Assembly (NCBI GenBank): GCA_030584025.1
Contig: CP129487.1
Location: 1,922,001 to 1,986,000, forward strand
Origin: Cyclobacteriaceae bacterium
Lineage (GTDB): Bacteria; Bacteroidota; Bacteroidia; Cytophagales; Cyclobacteriaceae
DNA: 64,000 nucleotides
Direction of reading: 5' to 3'
Positions 17,208-25,426 of this stretch are shown here, in pieces (position 1 is the stretch's first letter; every line of letters starts with the position of its first letter). Position numbers and translations under genes: made by a program. The notes below the pieces were generated by a model. That model was not told the origin of the DNA. It ran no database searches and saw only the letters and a list, made by a program, of their open reading frames with translations.

Positions 17208-17225
17208 TTTTTTTTAATTCAATAC

Positions 17226-17271
17226 GAAGGGATCAGATAAGCTTACATACGATAAGTAATCTGATCCCTTC
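17226..17271 (+). promoter_or_regulatory. Stable bulged hairpin in the ferritin 5' leader
   Basis: Perfect 13-bp lower stem (17226-17238 GAAGGGATCAGAT with 17259-17271 ATCTGATCCCTTC). Inside it are a small asymmetric bulge (AA against A), a 4-bp upper stem CTTA/TAAG extendable by a G-U pair, and a 7-base loop CATACGA. It ends 15 bp before the ferritin ATG. No T-run follows it, so it is not a standard terminator; a T-run at 17208-17215 lies before it instead. It could modulate ferritin translation or stabilise mRNA ends. Confidence 0.6.
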
Positions 17272-17286
17272 ATAAATTTCAAAACC

Positions 17287-17826
17287 ATGAAACAGCAGAT
17301 CGTCACCCCTTCCCGCTCACTCTCCAAGGAAACCGAGGACCTATTGAATAACCAAATTGTCCTGGAAGGCAAATCATCAGCCGCCTACCTGTCGATGGCT
17401 TCCTGGTGTGAGACAAAAGGTTATGAAACATCAGCCCAGTTTCTGTACAAACATTCCGAAGAAGAACGCATGCACATGCTCAAGCTGATCCATTATGTAA
17501 ACACAGCAGGTGGTCATGCACTACAACCGGAAATCACCGGCATCAAACACACCTTCAAATCACTTCGTGAAGTTTTTGAAACCGTGTTGAATCATGAACT
17601 GGATGTAACCCGCTCCATCAACAGCATTGTGGATCATTGCTTTCAATCAAAAGACTTCGCCACCTTTAACTTTTTACAATGGTATGTGATGGAGCAACGC
17701 GAAGAAGAAACCATTGCCCGCAGGGCCGTTGAACTGTTTGACCTGATTGGTGAAGAAGGTGTTGGGTTGTGGATGATTGATCAGGAGATCGGAAAGTTGG
17801 AGGCGTTTGCAACGAAGGTGGGATGA
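17287..17826 (+). CDS. Ferritin (FtnA-like non-haem ferritin)
   Basis: A 179-residue four-helix ferritin that oxidises and stores iron in a 24-mer cage. Ferroxidase-centre residues are visible as E27 in VLEGKSSAAYL and the E60-x-x-H63 pair in EEERMHM; later glutamates in NHELDV and QWYVMEQREEE complete the set. Length and order match FtnA, not bacterioferritin (no haem methionine context) or Dps. It follows the aconitase gene on the same strand, separated by 79 bp that contain the leader hairpin. Confidence 0.95.
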   Translation: MKQQIVTPSRSLSKETEDLLNNQIVLEGKSSAAYLSMASWCETKGYETSAQFLYKHSEEERMHMLKLIHYVNTAGGHALQPEITGIKHTFKSLREVFETVLNHELDVTRSINSIVDHCFQSKDFATFNFLQWYVMEQREEETIARRAVELFDLIGEEGVGLWMIDQEIGKLEAFATKVG

Positions 17827-17850
17827 TTTGTTTCCTTATTTAAACTTAAG

Positions 17851-17903
17851 GGAGCACAACAATTCTTTCCTTCATTTTTTAAAACTTTAGTGGTTGTTGC
17901 TCC
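17851..17903 (+). terminator. Weak imperfect stem after ferritin, possible terminator
   Basis: GGAGCACAAC (17851-17860) can pair with GTTGTTGCTCC (17893-17903) with one bulged T, about 32 bases of loop and only a short T-tract after. The rest of 17827-18049 is AT-rich leader for the following susC gene, without a feature I recognise. Confidence 0.3.
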
Positions 17904-18049
17904 GTTTAGCACACGGCTTTCTCAAGTGTCCAGAATTGAACAAGTACCCTTTTATGGTCAATTTTCCTCTTTCATTTTCTAATCGAATTCTAATAACCTA
18001 TCTCAAATTTTTCTTTAGCTTGGTGTATTATTAACCAAATAAAAACTCT

Positions 18050-21019
18050 ATGCTAAAATTTTACTTGAGGAATTTTCTCCTCGGTATGCTGCTTATTGCA
18101 TCCGGGGAAATTATGGCACAGGGGTTCACGGCCAGCGGGTCTGTAAAGGATGCCCGCACCGGTGATTCCATGCCTGGTGTAAACGTTACTGTTAAGGGTA
18201 CCACACTTGGAACAGTTACTGATGCCGAAGGGAATTTCTCCCTTCAGGTGAATGCTGAAACTGCAACATTGGTTTTCTCCTTCATCGGGTACCGTACAAT
18301 GGAAACGGGTGTGAGTGCATCTAACTCCAGTGTTACTGTTAACCTGGAGGAAGATTACACAAGTTTGGAGGAGGTCGTAATTACAGGTTTGGCCTCATCC
18401 ATTAAGCGTTCCAACCTGGCCAATGCCGTTACAACTGTGTCAGCAAAGGATATTACCGGAACAACACAAATCCAAACAGCTGACGGAGCGCTTTATGGCA
18501 GAATTGCGGGAGCTAACATCAGAATGAATTCTGGCGCACCGGGGGGAGGTCTCTCCATTCAATTGCGTGGTCTATCAAGCATTAATACTGCACCAGTACC
18601 ACTAATAATCGTTGATGGTGTTTATTTCAATAACTCATTTCAACGTACTGGAAGAGCTACCGTTACGGGAGCGGGTGCTTCCAATCAGGATGATGGTGCA
18701 AATAGACTTGCCGATCTTAACCCCAACGACATTGAGAGCATGGAAATTCTGAAAGGTCCTTCCGCTGCTGCTATCTATGGAACAAGGGCAAATGCGGGGG
18801 TTATTGTTATCACAACCAAAAAAGGACAAGCCGGTAAAACGGTTATTAGCTTTGGTCAAGATATTGGAATTGGAACCCCCTTGAAACTCTTGGGAGTTGA
18901 CGATTGGAGTGAGGATAAAATTAATTTCTTCTTCCCCGCTGCACGTAGACCTTTAGAGTTGCAACGTTACAATGATGCGGTTGCATCTGGTACCTTTGTT
19001 GATTATGAAGATTTCTTCTATAATAATACAGCTTTACTAAGCAACACGCGTTTAAGTTTAAGAGGTGGAGATGAAAAAACAAAGTTCTTTATTTCAGGCT
19101 CATTAACTGATGAAGAGGGTATTGTTAGAAGAACAGGCTTTCAAAGACAATCTATACGTGCAAATATTGATCACAAACTGACTAAAAATATTAATTTATC
19201 AGTTAACTCTAACTATATCCGCACTGATACAGACAGAGGATTTACCGGTAACCAGAATAATTCCGGTGCCAGTATAGGTTATAATATTGCTTATGTTCCA
19301 AATTATTTTGATCTCAGACCGGTTGAAGGTGTTTATCCGGATAACCCTTACTTTGCTGAAAACCCAGTAGCTGTTACCGATAAGGCAATCAATAATTCCT
19401 TGGTAAATCGTTTTGTCCAGTCTTTTTCTTTAGATGCTAATTTACTAAACACAGCTACTTCGCAATTAAAGCTTCGAGTAAATGGAGGATTGGATTATCT
19501 GCAAAACTCTACAATTATCTACTTACCAGATGATCTGCAGTTTCAACGTGGACAGGCAAATCCAGGCGATGTATTAATTGGACGGCAAGAAAGTTTGAAT
19601 ACCAACTTCCAAACTGCTTTGGTCTATAATTGGAATCTAAGCCGCATTAATATGAATACCCAAGCTGGGTTTGCTCGATTGGATTTCAGAAACGAGTCTA
19701 TATTTAATCGTGGCAGAGGCCTTGCTCCGGGACAAAGCAACCTGAAGCAGGCAACGGTACAGGAAATTGAATCTCAATTTGCAAGTACCCAACAAGATGT
19801 TGGTATATTTTTTCAGCAGGAATTAAACTTTGAAGACAAAATCATAGGAACGGTTGGTGTACGCTGGGATAAATCAAATACCAACGGTGATGCTAATAAA
19901 TTCTTTGCTTTTCCTAAAGCATCACTTGCTGTAAACGTGGCCAACTTCGATTTCTGGACAGTAGATGCTGTATCTTCTCTTAAACCACGCGTTGCATATG
20001 GTCAGACAGCAGGTCCGGTTCCGTTTGGGGCTACCTTTACTCCTCTTGGCGGAACGAATATTGGAGGCGGTTTGGGATCGGTAGTTGGAACATCAATCGG
20101 AAACCTTCAGATTGTACCTGAAAGAGCAGAAGAAATAGAATTCGGTATTGATGCTGGTTTTCTAAATAATAGAATTTCTTTAGAAGCAACGTATTATATC
20201 AAAAACACAATTGACAATCTCCAACTTCTAAACCTTTCACCTTCTACTGGAGTTACATCAACACTTAGCAACGAAGCCGAACTTCAAAATAAAGGTATAG
20301 AGCTTGGTATTTCAGGAAACGTGCTTGATAATTCGAACATCAGGTGGTTCTCAAGATTGCTGTGGTGGAAGAATGAAGTAGAAACCACCAGGCTAGGAAT
20401 ACCTTCGTATCTAACTGGTGCATTTGGTACTGGACTTGGAACATTCCTTGTTCAGGAAGGGATATCCCCAACTACCATTGTTGGAACACCAGCCATATCA
20501 CCAGGTGTATTTACGGTATGGGGCGATGCTCAACCAGATTGGACCTCATCGTGGTATAACTCATTAACGCTTTTCAAAAACTTCGAACTTAACTTCCTGA
20601 TGGAGTATAGAAAAGGTGGAGACAACATAAACTTGTCAAGCTTCCTCACAGATGGTGGCGGAACAACCAACGGATGGTTTGATGATGATGACGGTGATGG
20701 AACACCCAATGGACGCCAAAGACCTCCTGCACCGTACAATAACGCAGGTCGTTGGGTACAGGATGCCACTTTCTTGAAGGTAAGAGAAATTGGATTGTAC
20801 TACAATGTGCCCGCTGAAGTAACCTCAAAATGGTTCGGAAATGTAATTCAACGTGCCCGTGTAGGATTCTCAGGTAATAACCTGTTTATGATAACGGATT
20901 ATGAAGGGTATGATCCAGAGACATCAACATTTGGTGCACAGCCTTTGGCTAACAACGTTGACATTGCTCCATATCCTACTACAAGGCGCTTATTTTTCCA
21001 TATACAAATTGATTTTTAA
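18050..21019 (+). CDS. SusC/RagA-family TonB-dependent outer-membrane transporter
   Basis: A 989-residue SusC-like transporter. It has a signal peptide (about 1-25, ending IMAQG), a carboxypeptidase-regulatory-like domain (about 28-105, with TVTDAEGNFSL and FSFIGYRTMET), and a plug domain (about 115-255, with LEEVVITG, GALYGRIAGANI and LNPNDIESMEILKGPSAAAIYG). A beta barrel follows to the C-terminal FFHIQIDF. It imports oligomers captured by the SusD lipoprotein that follows 11 bp downstream. No glycosidase, protease or regulator adjoins this pair, so the substrate is unknown. Confidence 0.95.
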   Translation: MLKFYLRNFLLGMLLIASGEIMAQGFTASGSVKDARTGDSMPGVNVTVKGTTLGTVTDAEGNFSLQVNAETATLVFSFIGYRTMETGVSASNSSVTVNLEEDYTSLEEVVITGLASSIKRSNLANAVTTVSAKDITGTTQIQTADGALYGRIAGANIRMNSGAPGGGLSIQLRGLSSINTAPVPLIIVDGVYFNNSFQRTGRATVTGAGASNQDDGANRLADLNPNDIESMEILKGPSAAAIYGTRANAGVIVITTKKGQAGKTVISFGQDIGIGTPLKLLGVDDWSEDKINFFFPAARRPLELQRYNDAVASGTFVDYEDFFYNNTALLSNTRLSLRGGDEKTKFFISGSLTDEEGIVRRTGFQRQSIRANIDHKLTKNINLSVNSNYIRTDTDRGFTGNQNNSGASIGYNIAYVPNYFDLRPVEGVYPDNPYFAENPVAVTDKAINNSLVNRFVQSFSLDANLLNTATSQLKLRVNGGLDYLQNSTIIYLPDDLQFQRGQANPGDVLIGRQESLNTNFQTALVYNWNLSRINMNTQAGFARLDFRNESIFNRGRGLAPGQSNLKQATVQEIESQFASTQQDVGIFFQQELNFEDKIIGTVGVRWDKSNTNGDANKFFAFPKASLAVNVANFDFWTVDAVSSLKPRVAYGQTAGPVPFGATFTPLGGTNIGGGLGSVVGTSIGNLQIVPERAEEIEFGIDAGFLNNRISLEATYYIKNTIDNLQLLNLSPSTGVTSTLSNEAELQNKGIELGISGNVLDNSNIRWFSRLLWWKNEVETTRLGIPSYLTGAFGTGLGTFLVQEGISPTTIVGTPAISPGVFTVWGDAQPDWTSSWYNSLTLFKNFELNFLMEYRKGGDNINLSSFLTDGGGTTNGWFDDDDGDGTPNGRQRPPAPYNNAGRWVQDATFLKVREIGLYYNVPAEVTSKWFGNVIQRARVGFSGNNLFMITDYEGYDPETSTFGAQPLANNVDIAPYPTTRRLFFHIQIDF

Positions 21020-21030
21020 TTCACATGCAT

Positions 21031-22398
21031 ATGAACAATTTAAAAAAATATCTTTTTGGATTATTGGCATTTGCAGCAGCTTGTAACCCCTTTCAGGTTG
21101 ATGAGTTGATTGACCCCAATAACCCCAACGTGAGCAGCGTTGCCAATAACGCGTCACGTAGGCAAATTCAGTTTTTGGTTACGGGGCTGGAATCACGGCA
21201 CCGTGGATACGTAACCAATATTTCGCAAGCATGGAATACCTTTGGTCGCGAAGTATGGTATTTGAATGGCTCAGATCCACGTTTCCAAACAGACTGGTTA
21301 GGCCAAGCTGGTCGTGTGCCGGATGCCGCATACTTTGGATTTGGCACTACAGGTGGTGGTTCTTACGCTGTTCCGTACCAGGCAATCAAGCAAGCGGATG
21401 TTTTGATTGATGCAGCACAAAATACGATTTTTCTCAATGAACAGGAGAAGAAAGCTGTGTCAGGATTTGCCAAAACCATTAAGGCGTATCAATTTATGAT
21501 TCCTGCTAATTGGCTCTACCAAAATGGTATACGCATAGATGTTAAGGATCCGTTTAACCCGGGACCATTTGTATCCTATGATCAGGCGCTGACCTTTATC
21601 AATACCTTGTTGACTGAAGGCTATGCCGATCTTAATGCAGCTGGTACTACATTACCTTTTACATTAACTTCCGGTTGGGCCGGATTCAACACCATTGATG
21701 GCTTAAAGCAGGTTAACCGGGCAATTGCTGCACGCCTTGCTGTTTACAGAGAAGACTGGCAAGGTGCACTTGATGCCTTGGATGATTCGTTTATGGATCT
21801 GGATGGAAACTTGCAAGCTGGACCTGCCCATACCTATGGCGCACCTCCGGATGCATTTAATCCGTTGTTCTACGTTCTGGATGCCAACATCAACACCATC
21901 ATTGTTGTTCATCCATCCATGATTGATGACGCCACACCAGGCGACTTACGCGTTGAGAATAAGTTCTTTGAACGGACTACTCCCGTGACGATCACAACGG
22001 ATGCTACTCCCCTTGTTGGTACGCATCAGGATAAGCGCTGGGCAAGCAATACAGCAGCTATACCGTTTATCAGAAATGAGGAACTCATTTTGATAAAAGC
22101 TGAAGCCCACGCTCAATTGAACCAGCCTACACTGGCTGTTGAGGCCATTGACATTATCCGTGACGCAGCTGATATTGGTCCATATGGTGGAGGCACCTCA
22201 TTAGATGAATTGATTGATGAAATTCTCTATCAGCGTAGATACTCACTGTGGGCAGAGCCTTGGGGACATCGTTGGATCGATGCCAGACGATACGACAAAC
22301 TTGATGAAATCCCAACCAGCTATGACCTGGGAACAATTTTTACACAGTTTCCTGTTCCACAAGCTGAATTGAATTGGGATACCTATACCGGTAACTAA
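21031..22398 (+). CDS. SusD/RagB-family nutrient-binding lipoprotein
   Basis: Surface lipoprotein partner of the preceding SusC. With the ATG at 21031 the protein has 455 residues and a lipoprotein signal ending FAAAC, with the lipidated cysteine at C18; the ATG at 21025 would only add two residues. The TPR-like helical body is seen in PYQAIKQADVLIDAA and the C-terminal RRYSLWAEPWGHRWIDARRY, a common SusD segment. It ends before a strong terminator, so the SusC/SusD pair appears to be the whole operon. Confidence 0.93.
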   Translation: MNNLKKYLFGLLAFAAACNPFQVDELIDPNNPNVSSVANNASRRQIQFLVTGLESRHRGYVTNISQAWNTFGREVWYLNGSDPRFQTDWLGQAGRVPDAAYFGFGTTGGGSYAVPYQAIKQADVLIDAAQNTIFLNEQEKKAVSGFAKTIKAYQFMIPANWLYQNGIRIDVKDPFNPGPFVSYDQALTFINTLLTEGYADLNAAGTTLPFTLTSGWAGFNTIDGLKQVNRAIAARLAVYREDWQGALDALDDSFMDLDGNLQAGPAHTYGAPPDAFNPLFYVLDANINTIIVVHPSMIDDATPGDLRVENKFFERTTPVTITTDATPLVGTHQDKRWASNTAAIPFIRNEELILIKAEAHAQLNQPTLAVEAIDIIRDAADIGPYGGGTSLDELIDEILYQRRYSLWAEPWGHRWIDARRYDKLDEIPTSYDLGTIFTQFPVPQAELNWDTYTGN

Positions 22399-22418
22399 AA
22401 CAACAAAGGGCTTTAATA

Positions 22419-22451
22419 AAAATAGGTCACCGACAGGTGGCCTATTTTTTT
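22419..22451 (+). terminator. Bidirectional terminator after susD
   Basis: 13-bp stem (22419-22431 with 22436-22448ish, one G-U type mismatch), loop GACA, followed by a T-run to 22451. The TAG stop of the convergent Nudix gene (22442-22444) lies inside the 3' arm, the same arrangement as at 5605-5633. Confidence 0.88.
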
Positions 22452-23083
22452 ACATAGAGTTCTTGAACGACTTGCCGCAACTCATTCAACATCATTGCCG
22501 TAGCACCCCACACCACCTCCCCTTCTATTTCAAAGTGTGGCGCCAGCATTTTGTAGCGGCCGGCTGCCATAATTTCTTTTATTAAGATGGCATCGTCTTG
22601 AACAATGTGTGCGATGCTTCCATGCAGTACGCGTGCGACTTCATGCTGATCCGGAATCCATTCGGGCTTTCCTTCTGCCACACCAATAACAGGCGTAACC
22701 ATAAAATTGCTGGGTACTACAAAAAAATCACTCAACGTGCCCAACACTTTTACACGTGAAGGATGAATACCAATCTCCTCTTGTGCTTCGCGCAAGGCGG
22801 TGTCAAATACGGTCTCTCCGGCTTCGGCTTTGCCACCCGGCAAACTCACCTGACCGCTGTGTGCACCCAAATAATCGGGGCGTTTAATTAACGGGAAATA
22901 GATTTCGTTTGATTCGGGGTACAGCAGTATTAAAACACTGCCGGGCTTGGGGGGTACTTTGTGTTCGAACTTGGGAAGAACGGTGCCAACCGGTGTTGCA
23001 CGCAACACCTCATGCGCTTTCGCCCCCGGCAATTCGTGTTTCAATCGCTCCTGCAACTTCTCTACCAACTCCAGCAAATTCAT
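22442..23083 (-). CDS. Nudix hydrolase, CoA pyrophosphatase-like
   Basis: A 213-residue Nudix hydrolase. The Nudix box is intact from GGKAEAGETVFD through REAQEEIGI. It is preceded by LLYPESNEIYFPLIKR and GAHSGQVSLPGG, the extra motif that marks the CoA-pyrophosphatase (NudL/YeaB, UPF0035) subgroup. Such enzymes split CoA and its derivatives into 3',5'-ADP and phosphopantetheine. It is the last gene of a three-gene minus-strand run, starting 3 bp after the SDR stop. Confidence 0.9.
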   Translation of the reverse strand: MNLLELVEKLQERLKHELPGAKAHEVLRATPVGTVLPKFEHKVPPKPGSVLILLYPESNEIYFPLIKRPDYLGAHSGQVSLPGGKAEAGETVFDTALREAQEEIGIHPSRVKVLGTLSDFFVVPSNFMVTPVIGVAEGKPEWIPDQHEVARVLHGSIAHIVQDDAILIKEIMAAGRYKMLAPHFEIEGEVVWGATAMMLNELRQVVQELYVKK

Positions 23084-23086
23084 TTC

Positions 23087-23884
23087 TTACAGCAGTTTAC
23101 GCTTGCGCATCATTTTCGAAAATAGTCCGGGTGCCAGTCGTTTTAATAATATAGCCGACTTCTCAGGTCTACCCGCGAGAATGATTTCATCCTTATTCTT
23201 TTCAATGGCTTTTAGTATTTCTTCAGCTACATAATCGGGGTCGAGGCCTTTGGCAATTTTATCATTATCCTGGTTGATGGCCACGCCATCTTTATTCAGC
23301 GAGTTCTTCGCTACGTTGGTGCGTACAAATCCCGGACAAACCAACAACACGTTTACGCCATCCGCAGCCACCTCCAGCCGCAGGGTATCATAAAATCCCT
23401 GCAACGCATGTTTGCTCGCATTGTAGGCCGCTTGTTTCTGCACCACCATCTTACCCAACACACTTGAGATCACCACAATGTGTCCGCGTTTGCTTTCCAA
23501 CATCTTTGGCAGTACAGCTTTTGTAAGCGCAATGCCTCCAAAAAAATTCACGTTGAAAATTTTATGAATCACCTCCAGCGACAAGTCTTTTATTTTCGTC
23601 CAGTGGCTAACGCCAGCGTTGTTGATCAGAATATCTACCTGGCCAAACTGATCGTATACGGCTTTGGCTTGTGCCGGAATGGTTTCTGTATCCGAAACAT
23701 CAAGCGGTAAAATCAACACCTTTTCATCCGGTATGTTGCACGCTGCTTTTACACGCTGCAACTCCTCTACCCTTCTGGCCGACAAGACAAGCTTTGCCCC
23801 TTGCCTGGCAAACGCATACGCCAACGACTCACCGATACCCGATGAGGCACCGGTTATCCAAACAACTTTATCCTGAAAAAACAT
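23087..23884 (-). CDS. Short-chain dehydrogenase/reductase (classical SDR)
   Basis: A 265-residue NAD(P)-dependent SDR. Cofactor motif TGASSGIG at residues 11-18, the NNAGVSH structural motif, the catalytic serine in VISSVLG and the YNASK tyrosine/lysine pair are all present. R at VLSARR after the second strand suggests NADP preference. Resembles DHRS7-type SDRs, with substrate unknown. It lies 8 bp downstream of the Gfo/Idh/MocA gene and 3 bp upstream of the Nudix gene. Confidence 0.92.
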   Translation of the reverse strand: MFFQDKVVWITGASSGIGESLAYAFARQGAKLVLSARRVEELQRVKAACNIPDEKVLILPLDVSDTETIPAQAKAVYDQFGQVDILINNAGVSHWTKIKDLSLEVIHKIFNVNFFGGIALTKAVLPKMLESKRGHIVVISSVLGKMVVQKQAAYNASKHALQGFYDTLRLEVAADGVNVLLVCPGFVRTNVAKNSLNKDGVAINQDNDKIAKGLDPDYVAEEILKAIEKNKDEIILAGRPEKSAILLKRLAPGLFSKMMRKRKLL

Positions 23885-23892
23885 TTCGCAAG

Positions 23893-25332
23893 TTACAACT
23901 TCCAGCCCGCCCGATACTCGCGCTTCACAAACTGATTGGCTTCCTCAAAGTTGGTGATCTTCATGTTCACACCATCCCACAACAGTTTAATGTCTCTACC
24001 CGGATAGGTGAATTGATTCGGATTATCTTTTCTTGGAATGCGGATATCATGACTGCGAATGGCCAGGTTGCCCATCAATACCATTTCGGTAAGCGGTCCT
24101 GCTATTTCAAACGGAGAACTTAACTCGGTTTTGCCATACCCGGCCAAACAACCTTCAACCCAGTTGGCATAATGCCCACGGTCACCATTCGGTACACGCT
24201 TTAAGGTTTGCGGAACATTTACTTCCTCCGTTCTTGAGGTAGGCAGTAACTTGGGCAGTATGCCGTACGTGCCGCACATCATCTTACCTTTTGTGCCGAT
24301 AAACAACGCGCCATTGCCGCCATCACCGAATTGTTCATTCGGGCCCAACTCTTCCGGGCGCTCCGGCTGGATGCCTCCATCCATCCAATGCACTTTTACT
24401 TTCGGTTTGGTTCCACGCTCAGGGAAGGTCATCACAATGTGTGACGAAGGCGGGCAACTCTCCGGGAAATATCCCCTGCGGAATTCATCCACATACACGC
24501 TGCCCACGCTGGCCTGTACATCAATCGGGTAACCTAATTCCAGCACACGGAAGGGCGGCTCGACAATGTGACACGCCATATCGCCCAGGGCACCGGTACC
24601 GTAATCCCACCAGCCGCGCCAGTTAAAGGGCACCAGCTTTTCAATGTAATCTTTATAGGGTGCGGTGCCGAGCCACAGATCCCAATCGAGTTCTTTGGGC
24701 ACTTCTGCCTTTTGTGCCGGCCAGGGAATGCCTTGCGGCCACACGGGGCGGTTCGTCCAGCAATACACGGTGTGCACCTCGCCAATCAGTCCGGCCTGGT
24801 ACCATTCCACCAACTGACGCACGCCATCACCCGATGCGCCCTGGTTGCCCATTTGGGTTACTACCCTGTATTTCTTCGCAGCCTCGGTGAGCATGCGCGC
24901 TTCATAAATATCGTGGGTTAACGGCTTTTGCACGTACACGTGCTTGCCCAACTGCATGGCCGCCATGGCCTGCACGGCATGGTTATGATCGGGTGTGGAA
25001 ACCGAAACGGCATCAATGCTTTTATGCTCCTTATCGAGCATCTCGCGGAAATCCTTGTAGTATTTGGCTTTTGGGAAATTCTTGATGGCATTGGCCGCCC
25101 TGCGGTCATCCACATCGCACAAAAAGGAGATCACGGCCTTGTTGGTACCAAAAATTCCATTGATATCGCCACCGCCCTGGCCACCTACGCCTATACCCGC
25201 TACCGACAGGGTATCGCTGGGAGCTAAAAATCCTTTGCCGCCCAGCACGTGGCGGGGCACTATGGTAAACGCTGCGGCCGCAAGGCCTGCCTGCTGAATA
25301 AACTTTCTGCGTGAGGTTTTAAACGAAGTCAT
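23893..25332 (-). CDS. Gfo/Idh/MocA-family oxidoreductase with Tat signal
   Basis: A 479-residue NAD(P)-dependent oxidoreductase exported in folded form. A twin-arginine signal (TSRRKFIQQAG, then a hydrophobic stretch) covers about residues 5-30. The Rossmann domain follows (VAGIGVGGQGGGDI) with VSVSTPDHNHA and the EKP-equivalent YVQKPLTHD. The C-terminal half is the usual alpha/beta substrate domain. Bacteroidota carry many such secreted paralogues acting on sugars or their derivatives; the substrate is not evident. First gene of the run Gfo-SDR-Nudix. Confidence 0.92.
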   Translation of the reverse strand: MTSFKTSRRKFIQQAGLAAAAFTIVPRHVLGGKGFLAPSDTLSVAGIGVGGQGGGDINGIFGTNKAVISFLCDVDDRRAANAIKNFPKAKYYKDFREMLDKEHKSIDAVSVSTPDHNHAVQAMAAMQLGKHVYVQKPLTHDIYEARMLTEAAKKYRVVTQMGNQGASGDGVRQLVEWYQAGLIGEVHTVYCWTNRPVWPQGIPWPAQKAEVPKELDWDLWLGTAPYKDYIEKLVPFNWRGWWDYGTGALGDMACHIVEPPFRVLELGYPIDVQASVGSVYVDEFRRGYFPESCPPSSHIVMTFPERGTKPKVKVHWMDGGIQPERPEELGPNEQFGDGGNGALFIGTKGKMMCGTYGILPKLLPTSRTEEVNVPQTLKRVPNGDRGHYANWVEGCLAGYGKTELSSPFEIAGPLTEMVLMGNLAIRSHDIRIPRKDNPNQFTYPGRDIKLLWDGVNMKITNFEEANQFVKREYRAGWKL

Positions 25333-25380
25333 GAAGCTATGATTAAGGTTAACGCTTTAAAGTACAGTTTTCCATTAAAA

Positions 25381-25407
25381 GAAAAAAGCAACCTTTTATG
25401 GGTTGCT
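25381..25407 (-). terminator. Intrinsic terminator of the permease gene cluster
   Basis: On the minus strand, AGCAACC (25407-25401) pairs with GGTTGCT (25393-25387), followed by T's to 25381. It lies about 20 bp after the stop of the permease gene ending at 25427. Confidence 0.85.
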
Positions 25408-25426
25408 CTCATTATCGTTAATGAAT

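Noticed and set aside
17226..17271. Ferritin leader hairpin as a genuine animal-type iron-responsive element
   Set aside because: The apical loop is CAUACGA rather than CAGUGN and the bulge is not the single cytosine of the canonical element. Kept only as a structural analogy.
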